Shown in pieces: positions 9,215-18,500 of a stretch of 64,000 nt of DNA; the stretch's first letter is position 1, and each line of letters starts with the position of its first letter. The translations under genes were made by a program, and so were the position numbers. The notes beneath the pieces are model-generated. The model was not told where the DNA came from, did not search any database, and was given only the letters and a program-made list of their open reading frames with translations. The DNA is from Segatella baroniae DSM 16972 = JCM 13447 (GTDB lineage: Bacteria; Bacteroidota; Bacteroidia; Bacteroidales; Bacteroidaceae): the NCBI RefSeq assembly GCF_000426585.1, contig NZ_AUFQ01000001.1:360700-424699 (forward strand). The letters are read 5' to 3'.

Positions 9215-10093
9215 TTAGATGCACCTTAATGATTCTGCCATTATTTTCAAACTATCCCCAAAACTCACAAGTTGATAGTCAAAGTCTGTCTTACTCATGC
9301 TTGGGTCATAATAATAAGTAGCAAACATTTTATTGATTGGCTGCAATACAAATGAGCCAAGCCATACAAATGGATTCAATAATCGTGTAATCCACACCTT
9401 ATGCCCTACCGCCTTGGCAAAGAAGCGGACAATCTCTACGGTCTCAGCCTGTTCGCGATTCTGTGGATAGAACGTACCACGAAGTTCCCGCCATACAGCC
9501 TGCTTCACAAACTCGGCCAAATTATCAATGTAGAGCATTGAGCGTTTGTTGTGCCAGTTTGGGAACACCGGCACTTTTGTTGCCAATCGCACCAACCGTG
9601 GGAAGTTTCCTTTGGCATTCGGTCCATATATCATACAGGGGCGCAGTATGCACACTTTGAAATCATCCGTCTCCAATTTGTGCAGTCCAATTTCAGCCTG
9701 TAACTTTGAATCACCATAAAATCCATTTGGATTTTCCTTTGTGTCATTTGTCAGCACTTCTGTCTTTAGCGACTGACTTTCATGGAACACTATCTGTGAA
9801 CTCATAAAGATAAATTGCCTAACACCTGCAACCTTTGCCGTCTGAGCCACCTCAATGGTCAAATCTCGATTTATCTTATAATAAAGCGGCTCCATCTTCG
9901 GGTCTGCATTCACATGAGCAATGCCCGCCACATGATACACCACATCGTACTTTGTAAAATCTGCCTTCTTCCATTCATCATTCATTGTGCCAACGGTATC
10001 TATCTCAAACTCTCCTGGACTTGTTGTCAATATGTATTTGCGTACGCTCTCACCAACGTATGATCCAGCACCAGTAATTAGTATCTTCTTCAT
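9215..10093 (-). CDS. NAD-dependent epimerase/dehydratase (SDR, WbpK-like)
   Basis: This 292-residue extended short-chain dehydrogenase acts on a nucleotide sugar. The N-terminal Rossmann signature is TGAGSYVGESV (residues 7-17) and the catalytic tyrosine-lysine is in FYGDSKLQAE. It lies 10 bases upstream of the initiating transferase. It is shorter than true UDP-hexose 4-epimerases (about 330 residues), which fits a 4-keto-reductase of the WbpK/WbvR kind. The exact product sugar cannot be read from the sequence. Confidence 0.82.
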   Translation of the reverse strand: MKKILITGAGSYVGESVRKYILTTSPGEFEIDTVGTMNDEWKKADFTKYDVVYHVAGIAHVNADPKMEPLYYKINRDLTIEVAQTAKVAGVRQFIFMSSQIVFHESQSLKTEVLTNDTKENPNGFYGDSKLQAEIGLHKLETDDFKVCILRPCMIYGPNAKGNFPRLVRLATKVPVFPNWHNKRSMLYIDNLAEFVKQAVWRELRGTFYPQNREQAETVEIVRFFAKAVGHKVWITRLLNPFVWLGSFVLQPINKMFATYYYDPSMSKTDFDYQLVSFGDSLKIMAESLRCI

Positions 10094-11214
10094 ATTATCA
10101 ATTCATCGTATATATTCAAGTGTCCTTCCTTTACTACTTCTATGTCAAAAGACTTTTCAGCATACGTTCTACTTTCTCGCCCCATCTTCTGCCTAAGTTC
10201 CGTATTACTGATGAGCAAGTCCAATTTTTCAGTCAACGCATCTACATCCTTTGGCTTTATCAAAAAGCCGTTCACTCCATCAACTACCGTTTCCTTACAG
10301 CCAACAGAGTTACTTGTAATAATCGGTCTGCCTATAGCGTCAGCTTCAATCAAGCTCTTTGGCAATCCCTCCATGTAATAAGAAGGGAAAGCTACGATAT
10401 GGCTTTGTTTCAACAGGTCACACACATCCGTTCTATACCCAAGCCATTGGATATACTTTCCGTCACAAGTCTCTTTCAGCTGTTGCTCTGTGATAGCTCC
10501 AGGATGATCATCCAGTCCGCCAACCAACAAGAACTCCACGTTGTCCTCGTATTTACTCCGTAATCTTTCAGCAGCTTCAGTCAACAGAAATATTCCTTTT
10601 TCTACAATCATGCGAGCTGTGAGGATTACTTTTATTTTTCCTTCTTTAGGTTCTGGCGTGTAACAATAATCTTTCAGATCAACACCAGAACCTTTTATGA
10701 AACGCCCTTGGCTGTGCTTAATAATGCCATGTTTTACATACAAGCTCCAATCATCATCATTTTGGAAAATACAAAGTAAATTTGGACGATTGTGTGAGAA
10801 CTTTAGGACCTTAGGCATAACCTTACTCAACAGACCATTGTTGTCATCGGCAAAGAATCCCCCCAAACCACTTATAGCATTTACCGCACCATGCACTTTG
10901 CTAAACTTGGCAGCAAGTGTTCCCCATAGAATGGTTTTCATTCCTACATGGTGCACTACATCTGGTTTCTCTTTTTTGTATAACTTATAGAGAAATTGCA
11001 ACGTTTTCAATTCCTCAAATATGTTCATCCCGCTTCGGCTCATCGGCAAGTCTATCGCTTTCAAGCCTTTTTCTTTGATTACGTGTAACTTACCAGTATC
11101 TGCCGTAACGATGGCTACATTCCAACCTGCGGCTTGTGCAGCTAATGCCACAGGCAAGCGATGCGATAGGAAAAACCAGTCCACATTGACCACTATAAAC
11201 AGTTTTTTATTCAT
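10090..11214 (-). CDS. Glycosyltransferase family 4 (PglA/WbpY-like)
   Basis: This 374-residue GT-B retaining glycosyltransferase probably adds the second sugar of the repeat unit. The N-terminus (VDWFFLSHRLPVALAAQAAG) and HHVGMKTILWGTLAAKF are typical of PglA-type enzymes. The donor-binding half carries the ESYYMEGLPKSLIEADAIG-like motif (PSYYMEGLPKSLIEADA) with its E-x7-E pair. A six-base G run coding GLGG is in frame. It overlaps the next gene by 4 bases, consistent with translational coupling. Confidence 0.88.
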   Translation of the reverse strand: MNKKLFIVVNVDWFFLSHRLPVALAAQAAGWNVAIVTADTGKLHVIKEKGLKAIDLPMSRSGMNIFEELKTLQFLYKLYKKEKPDVVHHVGMKTILWGTLAAKFSKVHGAVNAISGLGGFFADDNNGLLSKVMPKVLKFSHNRPNLLCIFQNDDDWSLYVKHGIIKHSQGRFIKGSGVDLKDYCYTPEPKEGKIKVILTARMIVEKGIFLLTEAAERLRSKYEDNVEFLLVGGLDDHPGAITEQQLKETCDGKYIQWLGYRTDVCDLLKQSHIVAFPSYYMEGLPKSLIEADAIGRPIITSNSVGCKETVVDGVNGFLIKPKDVDALTEKLDLLISNTELRQKMGRESRTYAEKSFDIEVVKEGHLNIYDELII

Positions 11215-12304
11215 TTCTTATGATTTTATTTATTTTCCGTCCCTTCACACTTTTCCAAATCTTGTGGTAAACCAACCAAATGGGAGTCCATACCACTTCC
11301 GACGGATAGTGTATTAAGAGGTGAATGCTATGCCGTGTCATCATCTTAAATTTGCTACTTCCTTTATATCTTGTATCGCCTTGTCCGAAGTTTCCTGTCT
11401 GCATAATCTCTGCCAACAGAAAACGACCTTCTTTCTCGTTTGGCTGACACAGCAAACAGTCTTCGTCCAACCCAAAACACTCATATAGCACCCACATTAC
11501 TGCTTCTGCAAAACGCTTCATTCGCAAATCTGTAAGCAAACGGATATCATTCTCATTCTCTCTTTCGTTAGCTTTGTCTGTTTTAAGAACAAAGAAATAG
11601 TCCATGATTTGCCGCAGTCCTACGCCCTCGAACAAGAAATGTCTATAAATGTGAGTTAGAATAAAAATACGATTGAAACATGCTGGAGGTACGGCAAAAC
11701 CTTTCTCTGTCATTACAAAATCCGGACACTCAGCACACCACCTCTGCAATTTTCTATTGTCAAAAAGATTACGCATTAAAGTAGGTCGGAAATGAAGTTC
11801 CACCTCCGTTCCCTTGTATATATTATAGTGGAAACGGTGATAGGCAAAATCTTCAGACGGGCAAGTGCTTTGTATATATTCATTCATTTTGCCGAATCCG
11901 CCTTTCACCCACATATCAATATCACCACTTTGCCTTAGTCCTGCCATGTCTCCATACAGCAAAGCTATACCTTGCCCTTTCAACAAGGCAGCGTCCAATC
12001 CCGCTTTGTCGAGTTTCTTCCACATACCAGCGGACAACTTATCCATCAACTCATTGCGTTGCTGAATATGTACAGCCATACCAAGCCATTGCAGAAGCAG
12101 TGCCTGTGGCAAATTTTTCACACTCTCACAACCTCGTTTTTTCAGAAGTTGCACCCCTACAAAGCATACACCTAATAATGCCTGTTTTCCCGCATTGGCA
12201 TATAATATATTCCATTCTTGTGCGGAAGGTGTACGAGACAAATCATCCAGCGTAGAAAGAGAAACACGGACAAGTTCAAAGAACAAATTGTTCATATTTT
12301 TCAC
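11207..12304 (-). CDS. Nucleotidyltransferase-fold protein (NTP_transf_5 family) in the capsule operon
   Basis: This 365-residue protein has a minimal nucleotidyltransferase core (ALLKGQGIALLYGD, then GLRQSGDIDMWV, with the GDIDxW/L metal site). The rest is alpha-helical. Family members are frequent in Bacteroidetes capsule clusters, but neither the substrate nor whether they modify a sugar, a lipid or a protein is known. It overlaps the downstream glycosyltransferase by 8 bases and the upstream AbiC-like gene by 4, so it belongs to the operon. Confidence 0.75.
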   Translation of the reverse strand: MKNMNNLFFELVRVSLSTLDDLSRTPSAQEWNILYANAGKQALLGVCFVGVQLLKKRGCESVKNLPQALLLQWLGMAVHIQQRNELMDKLSAGMWKKLDKAGLDAALLKGQGIALLYGDMAGLRQSGDIDMWVKGGFGKMNEYIQSTCPSEDFAYHRFHYNIYKGTEVELHFRPTLMRNLFDNRKLQRWCAECPDFVMTEKGFAVPPACFNRIFILTHIYRHFLFEGVGLRQIMDYFFVLKTDKANERENENDIRLLTDLRMKRFAEAVMWVLYECFGLDEDCLLCQPNEKEGRFLLAEIMQTGNFGQGDTRYKGSSKFKMMTRHSIHLLIHYPSEVVWTPIWLVYHKIWKSVKGRKINKIIRNE

Positions 12305-13545
12305 TTTTTAGGATCAGCAGCTTGTGGCATGGATATAACCAATGGGGACTTGTCTTTCTTTACCAAAGTCCATACTGTATGCCTTTTACCATTATCCTCT
12401 GTTTTGATATCGTGAGTAACCTCTAAGTCACCTATAGAGTTATAGATAGAAAAATTTGAATAGTCAAATATATACTTAAAGAAATCCACGAAGAACTTTT
12501 CCATCTTTTCGTCATCCCATTTATCCAACACTTTATCTATTGAGGTTGCATCCGCAGATGATTGAACATTTATATTTCTTACCAACTCAAAATGGCATGT
12601 CTTTTTATCCGCAGTAACTTTAATTTTTCCTACATATTTTGGGGAATACTCTATTTGTTGTGTTTCATCTTTTCCATCATCTTTAAGAAGAAGATTCTTT
12701 ATGCATTTTCTTAAACATATACATTCAGAATCCAATCTGTTTCGTTGAATGTCATCTAAATCCTTTACCCACTTCTTAAACTCTAACAAATGGGTAATGG
12801 GTAAATGTTTCAACAAATTGAATTGATTCACATAAAACCCCATCTTCTCGCCATTAGATGTCAAGCAATTGTAACGTAACAATAAAAGTTCATGTTCTGT
12901 AAACTGACTTCTCTGCATCTTTGAAAGCATAGCTTTCTTTTCCCCCTTCAATTCTGATTTCCAAATAACTTGAAATATCTGATACAATAGCCTAAAATGC
13001 ACAGCCATAGAGTCTCTATGAACTATATATTTAGCATCAAACAATTTTCTCGCATTATCAATTCTTATTTCAATAGAGTCATCATTATTCTCATCATACG
13101 AATTAAATAATCCTATTGCAATTTCCTTTATTGCATTTCGACCTTCATTATCGCCGATTTTATACGATTTGATGGTGCGATTATATGACTCTAACATTGT
13201 AGAAACATCACCATGAACAAGTTGGAGTTCTGAAACCTCATTGCTCCTGTCATTGCTCTCCTTCAAATATCCATTAGATTTTTCTTGTTCTTTCAAGTTC
13301 TTTACAAGAAGGCGTAAACTTATATAAGCACATGCTGTTCCTAATACTCCTCCTATAAAATCACCGAAAGTACCCCATTTTAAAGTATCTATTGTATTGA
13401 CCCAAACAAACCATGGCTGATGTATACAAAACAGAACAACAGCGCATACAAACGAAATACCCATCAACCATTCAGCCCAAAGCAGTTTATTTTCCCATTT
13501 TGAGTTGAACTTTGAGTTTTCTACTTGTGTTACTTTACTTCCCAT
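12301..13545 (-). CDS. Putative phage abortive infection protein (PutAbiC-like), membrane-anchored
   Basis: This 414-residue protein has two N-terminal membrane segments (about 27-48 and 63-82), a coiled stretch (LLVKNLKEQEKSNGYLKES) and a cytoplasmic domain. The domain's AVHFRLLYQIFQVI and RYNCLTSNGEKMGFYVNQFNLLKHL segments resemble the PutAbiC family of lactococcal AbiC-like proteins. These are thought to stop infected cells before phage release. The codon use is AT-rich and it interrupts an otherwise biosynthetic operon. It overlaps the upstream HNH gene by 16 bases, so the two were probably acquired together. Defence function is inferred from family resemblance only. Confidence 0.7.
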   Translation of the reverse strand: MGSKVTQVENSKFNSKWENKLLWAEWLMGISFVCAVVLFCIHQPWFVWVNTIDTLKWGTFGDFIGGVLGTACAYISLRLLVKNLKEQEKSNGYLKESNDRSNEVSELQLVHGDVSTMLESYNRTIKSYKIGDNEGRNAIKEIAIGLFNSYDENNDDSIEIRIDNARKLFDAKYIVHRDSMAVHFRLLYQIFQVIWKSELKGEKKAMLSKMQRSQFTEHELLLLRYNCLTSNGEKMGFYVNQFNLLKHLPITHLLEFKKWVKDLDDIQRNRLDSECICLRKCIKNLLLKDDGKDETQQIEYSPKYVGKIKVTADKKTCHFELVRNINVQSSADATSIDKVLDKWDDEKMEKFFVDFFKYIFDYSNFSIYNSIGDLEVTHDIKTEDNGKRHTVWTLVKKDKSPLVISMPQAADPKK

Positions 13546-13853
13546 GTTTGCAGTTTTTCAATATTTGTATTATCTTGTGACGATACAATGGTTTGAAAAA
13601 TAGGATAATTGTCCGACTTCTTATTGTTGTTTTTCCAATGAAGTGCATTAAGGTTTGACAATTCATCTGAGCCACCTTTAGAAGAAGGTCGTAAATGGTC
13701 TACCTCCCAGCCATATTTCGACTCTACACCATAATGATCACGCCTTATCCAGGCATCAGCAAAATCCTTACGCCAAATTTGAGAATCATAACCTGCAACT
13801 GTAGTTGCTTTTTGCCACACAGCATCTATTATGTAATCTGAGAAATGTGCCAT
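13530..13853 (-). CDS. HNH endonuclease domain protein
   Basis: This 107-residue protein has a compact HNH nuclease fold: WEVDHLRPSSKGGSDELSNLNALHWKNNNKKSD (about 50-82) gives the Asp-His, Asn and terminal His/Lys positions expected of the beta-beta-alpha-metal site. There is no DNA-binding domain beyond a short N-terminal helix. It is paired, with overlapping frames, with the AbiC-like gene. The pair may be one defence unit, with the nuclease as effector or the neighbour as sensor; that arrangement is a guess. Confidence 0.75.
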   Translation of the reverse strand: MAHFSDYIIDAVWQKATTVAGYDSQIWRKDFADAWIRRDHYGVESKYGWEVDHLRPSSKGGSDELSNLNALHWKNNNKKSDNYPIFQTIVSSQDNTNIEKLQTWEVK

Positions 13854-13871
13854 TTTTACTTGCTTAATTTT

Positions 13872-14471
13872 TTATTCTTTGTATTTGATTATTTTAGCAG
13901 GAACCCCAGCCACCACACTGTTGTCTGGAACATCCTTTACTACCACAGCTCCGGCTGCCACTGTCACGTTATTGCCCACATGCACCGGACCAATGATTGT
14001 GACATTTGCGCCAAGTGAGACATTATTCCCGATTGTAGGCCGACCTTTGTCGGTATTGCCTAACGTAGTACAATGAATGCAGCGAAAATTGTCTCCAATG
14101 GAATCCGCTACCAATATCGTAGCATAAGGGTGGGCGAACCAGAATGACTTACCGATTTTTACTGTTTTACCGATGGTGAAGTATTTATCTCCAGGTCTAT
14201 ACCAATCTATCAATAATGACAATGCAGAACCTATCCGGTGATAATAAACCGTTCTGAAATACCTGTTGTTATGAAGCTGATAGAGCAGTTGCATCATCAT
14301 TGGCATTTTTATGTTTATCTGACATTCCAATACTTTAATGTCGCTCATGATTAAGCATTTTTTTCCCCCCCCGATTACCAAAAACACAAGAAAATGGGGA
14401 ATGTACAACCATGAAAAGCAAATTGCCCCGAACAATCTTAGGCAGTCTCTTATTTTGCGCTTGTTCATCAT
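13872..14471 (-). CDS. Serine acetyltransferase-like hexapeptide acyltransferase
   Basis: This 199-residue acyltransferase probably O-acetylates a sugar of the repeat unit. Its left-handed beta-helix repeats run from about 105 to 190 ([58 protein letters not shown]). A hydrophobic N-terminal segment (about 11-34) runs straight into a G8A7 tract that encodes VIGGGKK. At the present tract length the frame is open. One base more or fewer would fuse the start codon to a different frame and remove the protein. It overlaps the upstream glycosyltransferase stop as ATGA. Confidence 0.82.
   Translation of the reverse strand: MMNKRKIRDCLRLFGAICFSWLYIPHFLVFLVIGGGKKCLIMSDIKVLECQINIKMPMMMQLLYQLHNNRYFRTVYYHRIGSALSLLIDWYRPGDKYFTIGKTVKIGKSFWFAHPYATILVADSIGDNFRCIHCTTLGNTDKGRPTIGNNVSLGANVTIIGPVHVGNNVTVAAGAVVVKDVPDNSVVAGVPAKIIKYKE
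14365..14372. repeat. 8-base C/G tract inside the acetyltransferase gene (in frame)
   Basis: Eight C on the plus strand (G on the coding strand) follow seven T at 14358-14364. They encode Gly-Gly-Gly-Lys-Lys near codon 35. The flanking coding-strand sequence TTTTGGTAATCGGG is shared with the tract of the ATP-grasp gene at 17373-17380. Confidence 0.9.
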
Positions 14472-15568
14472 TTCGTTACCTCTTTATAAATATCCATATA
14501 TTTGTTCACCATCTTATTGATGTCATATTCAGAAGCGCGTTCGCAACAGCGTTTCACCATATTGTCATAGTACGATTTGTCTGACTCTAACCGCAGCAGG
14601 GTGCTGGCAAGTTCATCACTGTTGTACAGCTCAAACAATTCGCCAGCACCTTTTACAACCTCACGCAATCCATTCACATCTGTAGCGACAAACGGTTTTC
14701 CTGCAGCCATACCTTCAATTGAGGAGAGCGACAAGCCCTCGTATTCAGAAGACATTACCACCACATCAGACGTTTTCAGTATTCTCGGCACATCAGGACG
14801 CAAATAAAGGAAATGTATACGGGCAGCGACTCCCAATTTCTCTGCCAACCTTTTCACTTTCAACAGACCTGCATCTGTTTCTTCACTCCCCACAAAACAA
14901 GCATGAAAATAGGAAGGCAACTTGCTTATGGCTTCAACAATAGTGTCTTGCCGTTTCATGAACATGAAACGGGCCACCATTGTCACCACAAAGCAGCTAT
15001 CAGGGATGTTCAACAATTCTTGTTTGGTATAGGGTTCTGCCGCCCAGTATTGTTTAGTGTCTACACCATTGTTAATCGCACACACATTCTTCACGTTAGG
15101 ATATGTTTGTAGAAAAGTTTCAAGTGCTTTATCAGCACAAGCTATCACCTTGTTATAACAATATTTATAGACGAAGGCATCTATGCGTCGAAGGACAGCA
15201 TTTTCTCTGCGACGATTCTTTGTAGAATGTTCTGTATATACTATAGGTGTCTTTGAGAAAGAGAGCATCTTGCCCCCCCCCGCCCAATAAAGGGCTGGGA
15301 AAAGATGCACATGAGCAATGTCGCACTTTCCGAGCCACGGCAACAGGAGAAACATCTGTAACGGATTATGTAGCCCTATTCTAACAGACAGCACTTCTAC
15401 CTTCACCCCCTCTGCTTCTATCTTATTCTTCACAAGCTGCCCCTCACAGGGTTCAAGTGCAAGCACAGTTACCTCATTTCCCATTTTCTGTTGTCTGCCA
15501 GCCAAACCGATTAAAAGGTTTTGCCCTCCGCCCATCGAAAGGTTATCTATGATATGGAGTATTTTCAT
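14468..15568 (-). CDS. Glycosyltransferase family 4
   Basis: This 366-residue GT-B enzyme starts at [19 protein letters not shown]. The ATG at 15568 overlaps the upstream deacetylase stop as ATGA, which decides against the longer frame from 15607. The acceptor-side glycine motif (SMGGGQN) and the donor-side [18 protein letters not shown] motif with its E-x7-E are complete. A 9-base G tract encodes the GGGK at about codon 97 and is in frame at present. It would add one residue to the growing lipid-linked repeat unit at the cytoplasmic membrane face. Confidence 0.88.
   Translation of the reverse strand: MKILHIIDNLSMGGGQNLLIGLAGRQQKMGNEVTVLALEPCEGQLVKNKIEAEGVKVEVLSVRIGLHNPLQMFLLLPWLGKCDIAHVHLFPALYWAGGGKMLSFSKTPIVYTEHSTKNRRRENAVLRRIDAFVYKYCYNKVIACADKALETFLQTYPNVKNVCAINNGVDTKQYWAAEPYTKQELLNIPDSCFVVTMVARFMFMKRQDTIVEAISKLPSYFHACFVGSEETDAGLLKVKRLAEKLGVAARIHFLYLRPDVPRILKTSDVVVMSSEYEGLSLSSIEGMAAGKPFVATDVNGLREVVKGAGELFELYNSDELASTLLRLESDKSYYDNMVKRCCERASEYDINKMVNKYMDIYKEVTK
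15273..15281. repeat. 9-base C/G tract inside a glycosyltransferase gene (in frame)
   Basis: Nine C on the plus strand, followed by G and CCC, encode Ala-Gly-Gly-Gly-Lys on the minus strand. It is the longest homopolymer of the capsule locus and the gene is currently in frame. Confidence 0.9.
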
Positions 15569-16308
15569 TTTATTCCCCTCAGTTTTCTTTGTGTGAAATA
15601 AACCCATGACAAAAGTCTACCCAGTATATTCTTTCCTTTCACACTTCGCACATCTATCTCGTCAAAGCCAACAAACTTTTCCTTGTGGCCTTTCAAGAAT
15701 CTTTCTGTAGTTTCGAAGTTAGCATCTGTCATTGTCGAAGGATGTAAGCAGAATGTCCAAATGCCTTTTATCTTCATCTCCGTACAATGACCACCTAATT
15801 GCGGAAGGAATACGAAGTCGCCTTTTCTATAAGGTCTTGTGGCTATGGTATCGCTGATGATGCGTATGTCGGTACACTCTCTTAACGCCTTCAATGTATT
15901 CTCATCAAACGTATGACTTGGAGCAAAGAAGTATTTAGGTTTCAGTCCGTGTCCCGAAAGAATCTCGTATCCATCCCGAATCTTCTGCTTCTGCACATCA
16001 AGTGGCACACCAGCAAATTCCGAACGTCTCCATAGAGGATTCAGTCCCTCCACCCCCTTGTCGGATATATAGCAATGATTATAGCCATGCAAGGCGATGG
16101 CATATTCTTTTTGTTGCCATTGCTTAGCCTTGTTCCAAAACTCTGCATCAGGAGCGTCTATCTCCTGTTTCGGGTCTTCATTATGCGGAATGATGCCCAC
16201 CATTGGGCGCACGTCATAGCGGTCAAGAATATCAAACATCCTCTGCCACTTTGCTCCGTCCATCGTTGGACAGGCATCATCCAAGCGAATTAAGTATTTA
16301 TTGTTCAT
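15565..16308 (-). CDS. Polysaccharide deacetylase family protein (DUF2334-like)
   Basis: This 247-residue protein has a NodB-like TIM-barrel fold. The N-terminal YLIRLDDACPTMDGAKWQ places the catalytic and metal-binding Asp pair. Later residues such as ALHGYNHCY and the FFAPSHTFDENTLKAL segment provide histidine ligands and the barrel core. It may remove an acetyl group from an N-acetyl sugar of the glycan. There is no signal peptide, so a cytoplasmic, lipid-linked or nucleotide substrate is more likely than mature capsule. Its start codon overlaps the upstream ATP-grasp stop as TAATG. Confidence 0.8.
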   Translation of the reverse strand: MNNKYLIRLDDACPTMDGAKWQRMFDILDRYDVRPMVGIIPHNEDPKQEIDAPDAEFWNKAKQWQQKEYAIALHGYNHCYISDKGVEGLNPLWRRSEFAGVPLDVQKQKIRDGYEILSGHGLKPKYFFAPSHTFDENTLKALRECTDIRIISDTIATRPYRKGDFVFLPQLGGHCTEMKIKGIWTFCLHPSTMTDANFETTERFLKGHKEKFVGFDEIDVRSVKGKNILGRLLSWVYFTQRKLRGIK

Positions 16309-17404
16309 TAATGTTTCAGTTTGTCTATTATAAACTGGAAGAACGGCCGTTTATCATATTTCACATATTCCATAAAAGCTTCTGTTCTGCGTAGGTCTTT
16401 CAACCATTTACTCAAAGAAAGTTTACGCTGCAACACCAACTTGAAATCCTGAAATTCTGGCATCATCACGATAGACTTTGGTGTATGCAATTCCGAAGGA
16501 TAATCCTCATTCAAACATGCCTTCACCCATATTACGGGCAAATCCACCCCACTCGCAGTCACACAAAAAGCATTGCCATCATTGCGGAAATTTGTTTCAA
16601 GGAAATAAACCTTATCGTCCTTACCTCTTAAAAATTCTATTGAAAAAAGTCCTGAGTAGCCACAGCCACGTATGTAAGCCTTACTACGTTCTACAACGTC
16701 TTTATAAAACGAATCAATAGGTCTGTACTCCAAAAATCCAGTGTTAGTATTAGGTTGTGAGCGAAGAACCTTCGTCATACCTGGGATTATGATATCTTCA
16801 TTGAGCGAGCAACCAATAAACTGCACCTCTTCCTTTTTGTCAATATAAGGTTGCACAAACACTTCGTCTGTATTGTCAGCTATGAAAGCATCCAACTGCT
16901 CGCGGTTTCTGCAGATGACAATATCAGTCTTACCGCCACGACTACTCAAATAAGACTTTGTGATACACGGAAAAGTAACATTATCCTTATCTTTAGGCAA
17001 CTTCCAGATGCGAGGAGCCTCGATGCCATGTCTTGCTGTCATTTCAATCATGGTGGTCTTGTCCATCAAGTCTACCATTCTGCCTTGCTTCTCAACTCCA
17101 GGCAAAATATATCGTTTGGCAAGTTGGTCATAGTGCATATTCAGATGCTCTGTCACCATATCTGCACATGATATAATGATTTCTTTCTCTTTCGTCTGCT
17201 TTCTGTACAGCAGATATGAAGCCAATTCCTTAATATCAGCCAAAGCATGATGCACACTTACATACTTACTACTTGCAATGTAGTTTTTGTGCAGACTACC
17301 TATGGTAACCAACTCTATACGATAGCCTCGTCTGCCTAAAGCACGCACTACTCCCAGGGCATTGTGATGATTCCCCTCCCGATTACCAAAATATCATAAT
17401 TCAT
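16308..17404 (-). pseudogene. ATP-grasp enzyme, -1 frameshift in a G-rich tract near the start
   Basis: The open frame as read begins only at 17348 (346 residues). The true start is the ATG at 17404, one base past the upstream glycosyltransferase stop, giving MNYDILVIG. The frame then hits a stop unless one G is added to the GGGAGGGG tract at 17373-17380. With that base it reads NHHNALGVVRALGRRGYRIEL and joins the long frame, making 365 residues. The body is a carbamoyl-phosphate-synthase-type ATP-grasp (FLETNFRNDGNAFC is the metal-binding end). Such enzymes ligate amino acids or other acids and may decorate the glycan. It is either phase-off, mutated, or miscalled. Confidence 0.8.
17373..17380. 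repeat. Interrupted C/G tract at the ATP-grasp frameshift
   Basis: The plus strand reads CCCCTCCC. The surrounding coding sequence demands nine bases here for Gly-Arg-Gly or Gly-Gly-Gly, so the tract is one base short. The adjacent GATTACCAAAA also flanks the tract at 14365-14372. Confidence 0.75.
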
Positions 17405-17405
17405 G

Positions 17406-18500
17406 TTATCGTTTGTTTTCTATTAGTTTGATGTATTTCTGTACAAAAGCCTCTTTTGAGAAGAGTGTTTCGGCTATCTCTCGACTTTTGCACCCCCATG
17501 CAAGGCGTTCTTCCTTTGACATTTCGATAATCTTTTTCAATCCATTGTAAATGCTGTCTACATCTGTTGGATTAAAGAAGAGTCCATTCTTATTCTCTTG
17601 CACAATATGCGGATTGTCACACACACGACTGCAAGCTATCGGCTTTCCGCAACTCATTGCCTCACATACTACATTAGGGAATCCCTCATAAATACTCGGC
17701 AGACAGAATATATCGCACGCCTGATAATGCTTCACAATACTTGTTGTGGCAGGATGGAAGTCTATAATATCTTCCACACCAAGTTCAACACGCTTGTTGC
17801 GACAAACCTCACCATAATCCTCTTCACCTGTTTGCACATCACCATACCAATCGAAATGTACTTTATCTGCAAACCCATCTTGCTTCAATCGTTTGATTGC
17901 CTCCAAATAATTCAAAATGTTCTTTTGCTTTGCTACACGTGCAGCAGTCATAATGACAATTTTGTCATTGGGAGGAGTCGCTATAGGCTTAAAATGATCG
18001 ATATCTGTGAAGTTGGTTATAGTGACTGTCTTATCACTCAACGCAGAAAAGTTCTGTTTTATAAAGTTCTCCTGTGCATAAGCATTCGGCACTACATAAT
18101 CAGCCCAACGATAAAACCAAAACTTCACTTTGTCTCCACGACTAATGCTTTGGTTAGTATTTCTTTCCGACACTATCAGTTTAAACTTTGCACCCAGCAT
18201 TTTCAGCATACAGCCTATGATGGCAGGTCCATTTTTGTACGCTATTACCCAGTCATAGCCACCAGCCTGTTTTATATGTCTCTTTACAGCTTGTAATTTC
18301 GACCATTTGCTGTCTTTCACATGCAGCGTTACCGATCCAAGTCCATATCTGTCTACCAGTTCAGCATAAAAATCATGGTCATAATAAGTCACCAAATCCA
18401 CATGACACCCTTTCTCCTTCAAGAAGAGAGCCAAGCCTATCATCTGCCTTTCTGCTCCTCCTATTCCGAGGGTGTCCATCAAACATAATATCTTTTTCAT
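17406..18500 (-). CDS. Glycosyltransferase family 4
   Basis: This 364-residue GT-B glycosyltransferase starts MKKILCLMDTLGIGGAERQMIG, a typical family 4 acceptor motif. The donor half contains VIMTAARVAKQKN and PSIYEGFPNVVCEAMSCGKP with the E-x7-E pair. It overlaps the upstream acetyltransferase stop by 4 bases and is one base away from the downstream ATP-grasp start. No G tract lies in this gene although both neighbours have one. Confidence 0.9.
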   Translation of the reverse strand: MKKILCLMDTLGIGGAERQMIGLALFLKEKGCHVDLVTYYDHDFYAELVDRYGLGSVTLHVKDSKWSKLQAVKRHIKQAGGYDWVIAYKNGPAIIGCMLKMLGAKFKLIVSERNTNQSISRGDKVKFWFYRWADYVVPNAYAQENFIKQNFSALSDKTVTITNFTDIDHFKPIATPPNDKIVIMTAARVAKQKNILNYLEAIKRLKQDGFADKVHFDWYGDVQTGEEDYGEVCRNKRVELGVEDIIDFHPATTSIVKHYQACDIFCLPSIYEGFPNVVCEAMSCGKPIACSRVCDNPHIVQENKNGLFFNPTDVDSIYNGLKKIIEMSKEERLAWGCKSREIAETLFSKEAFVQKYIKLIENKR

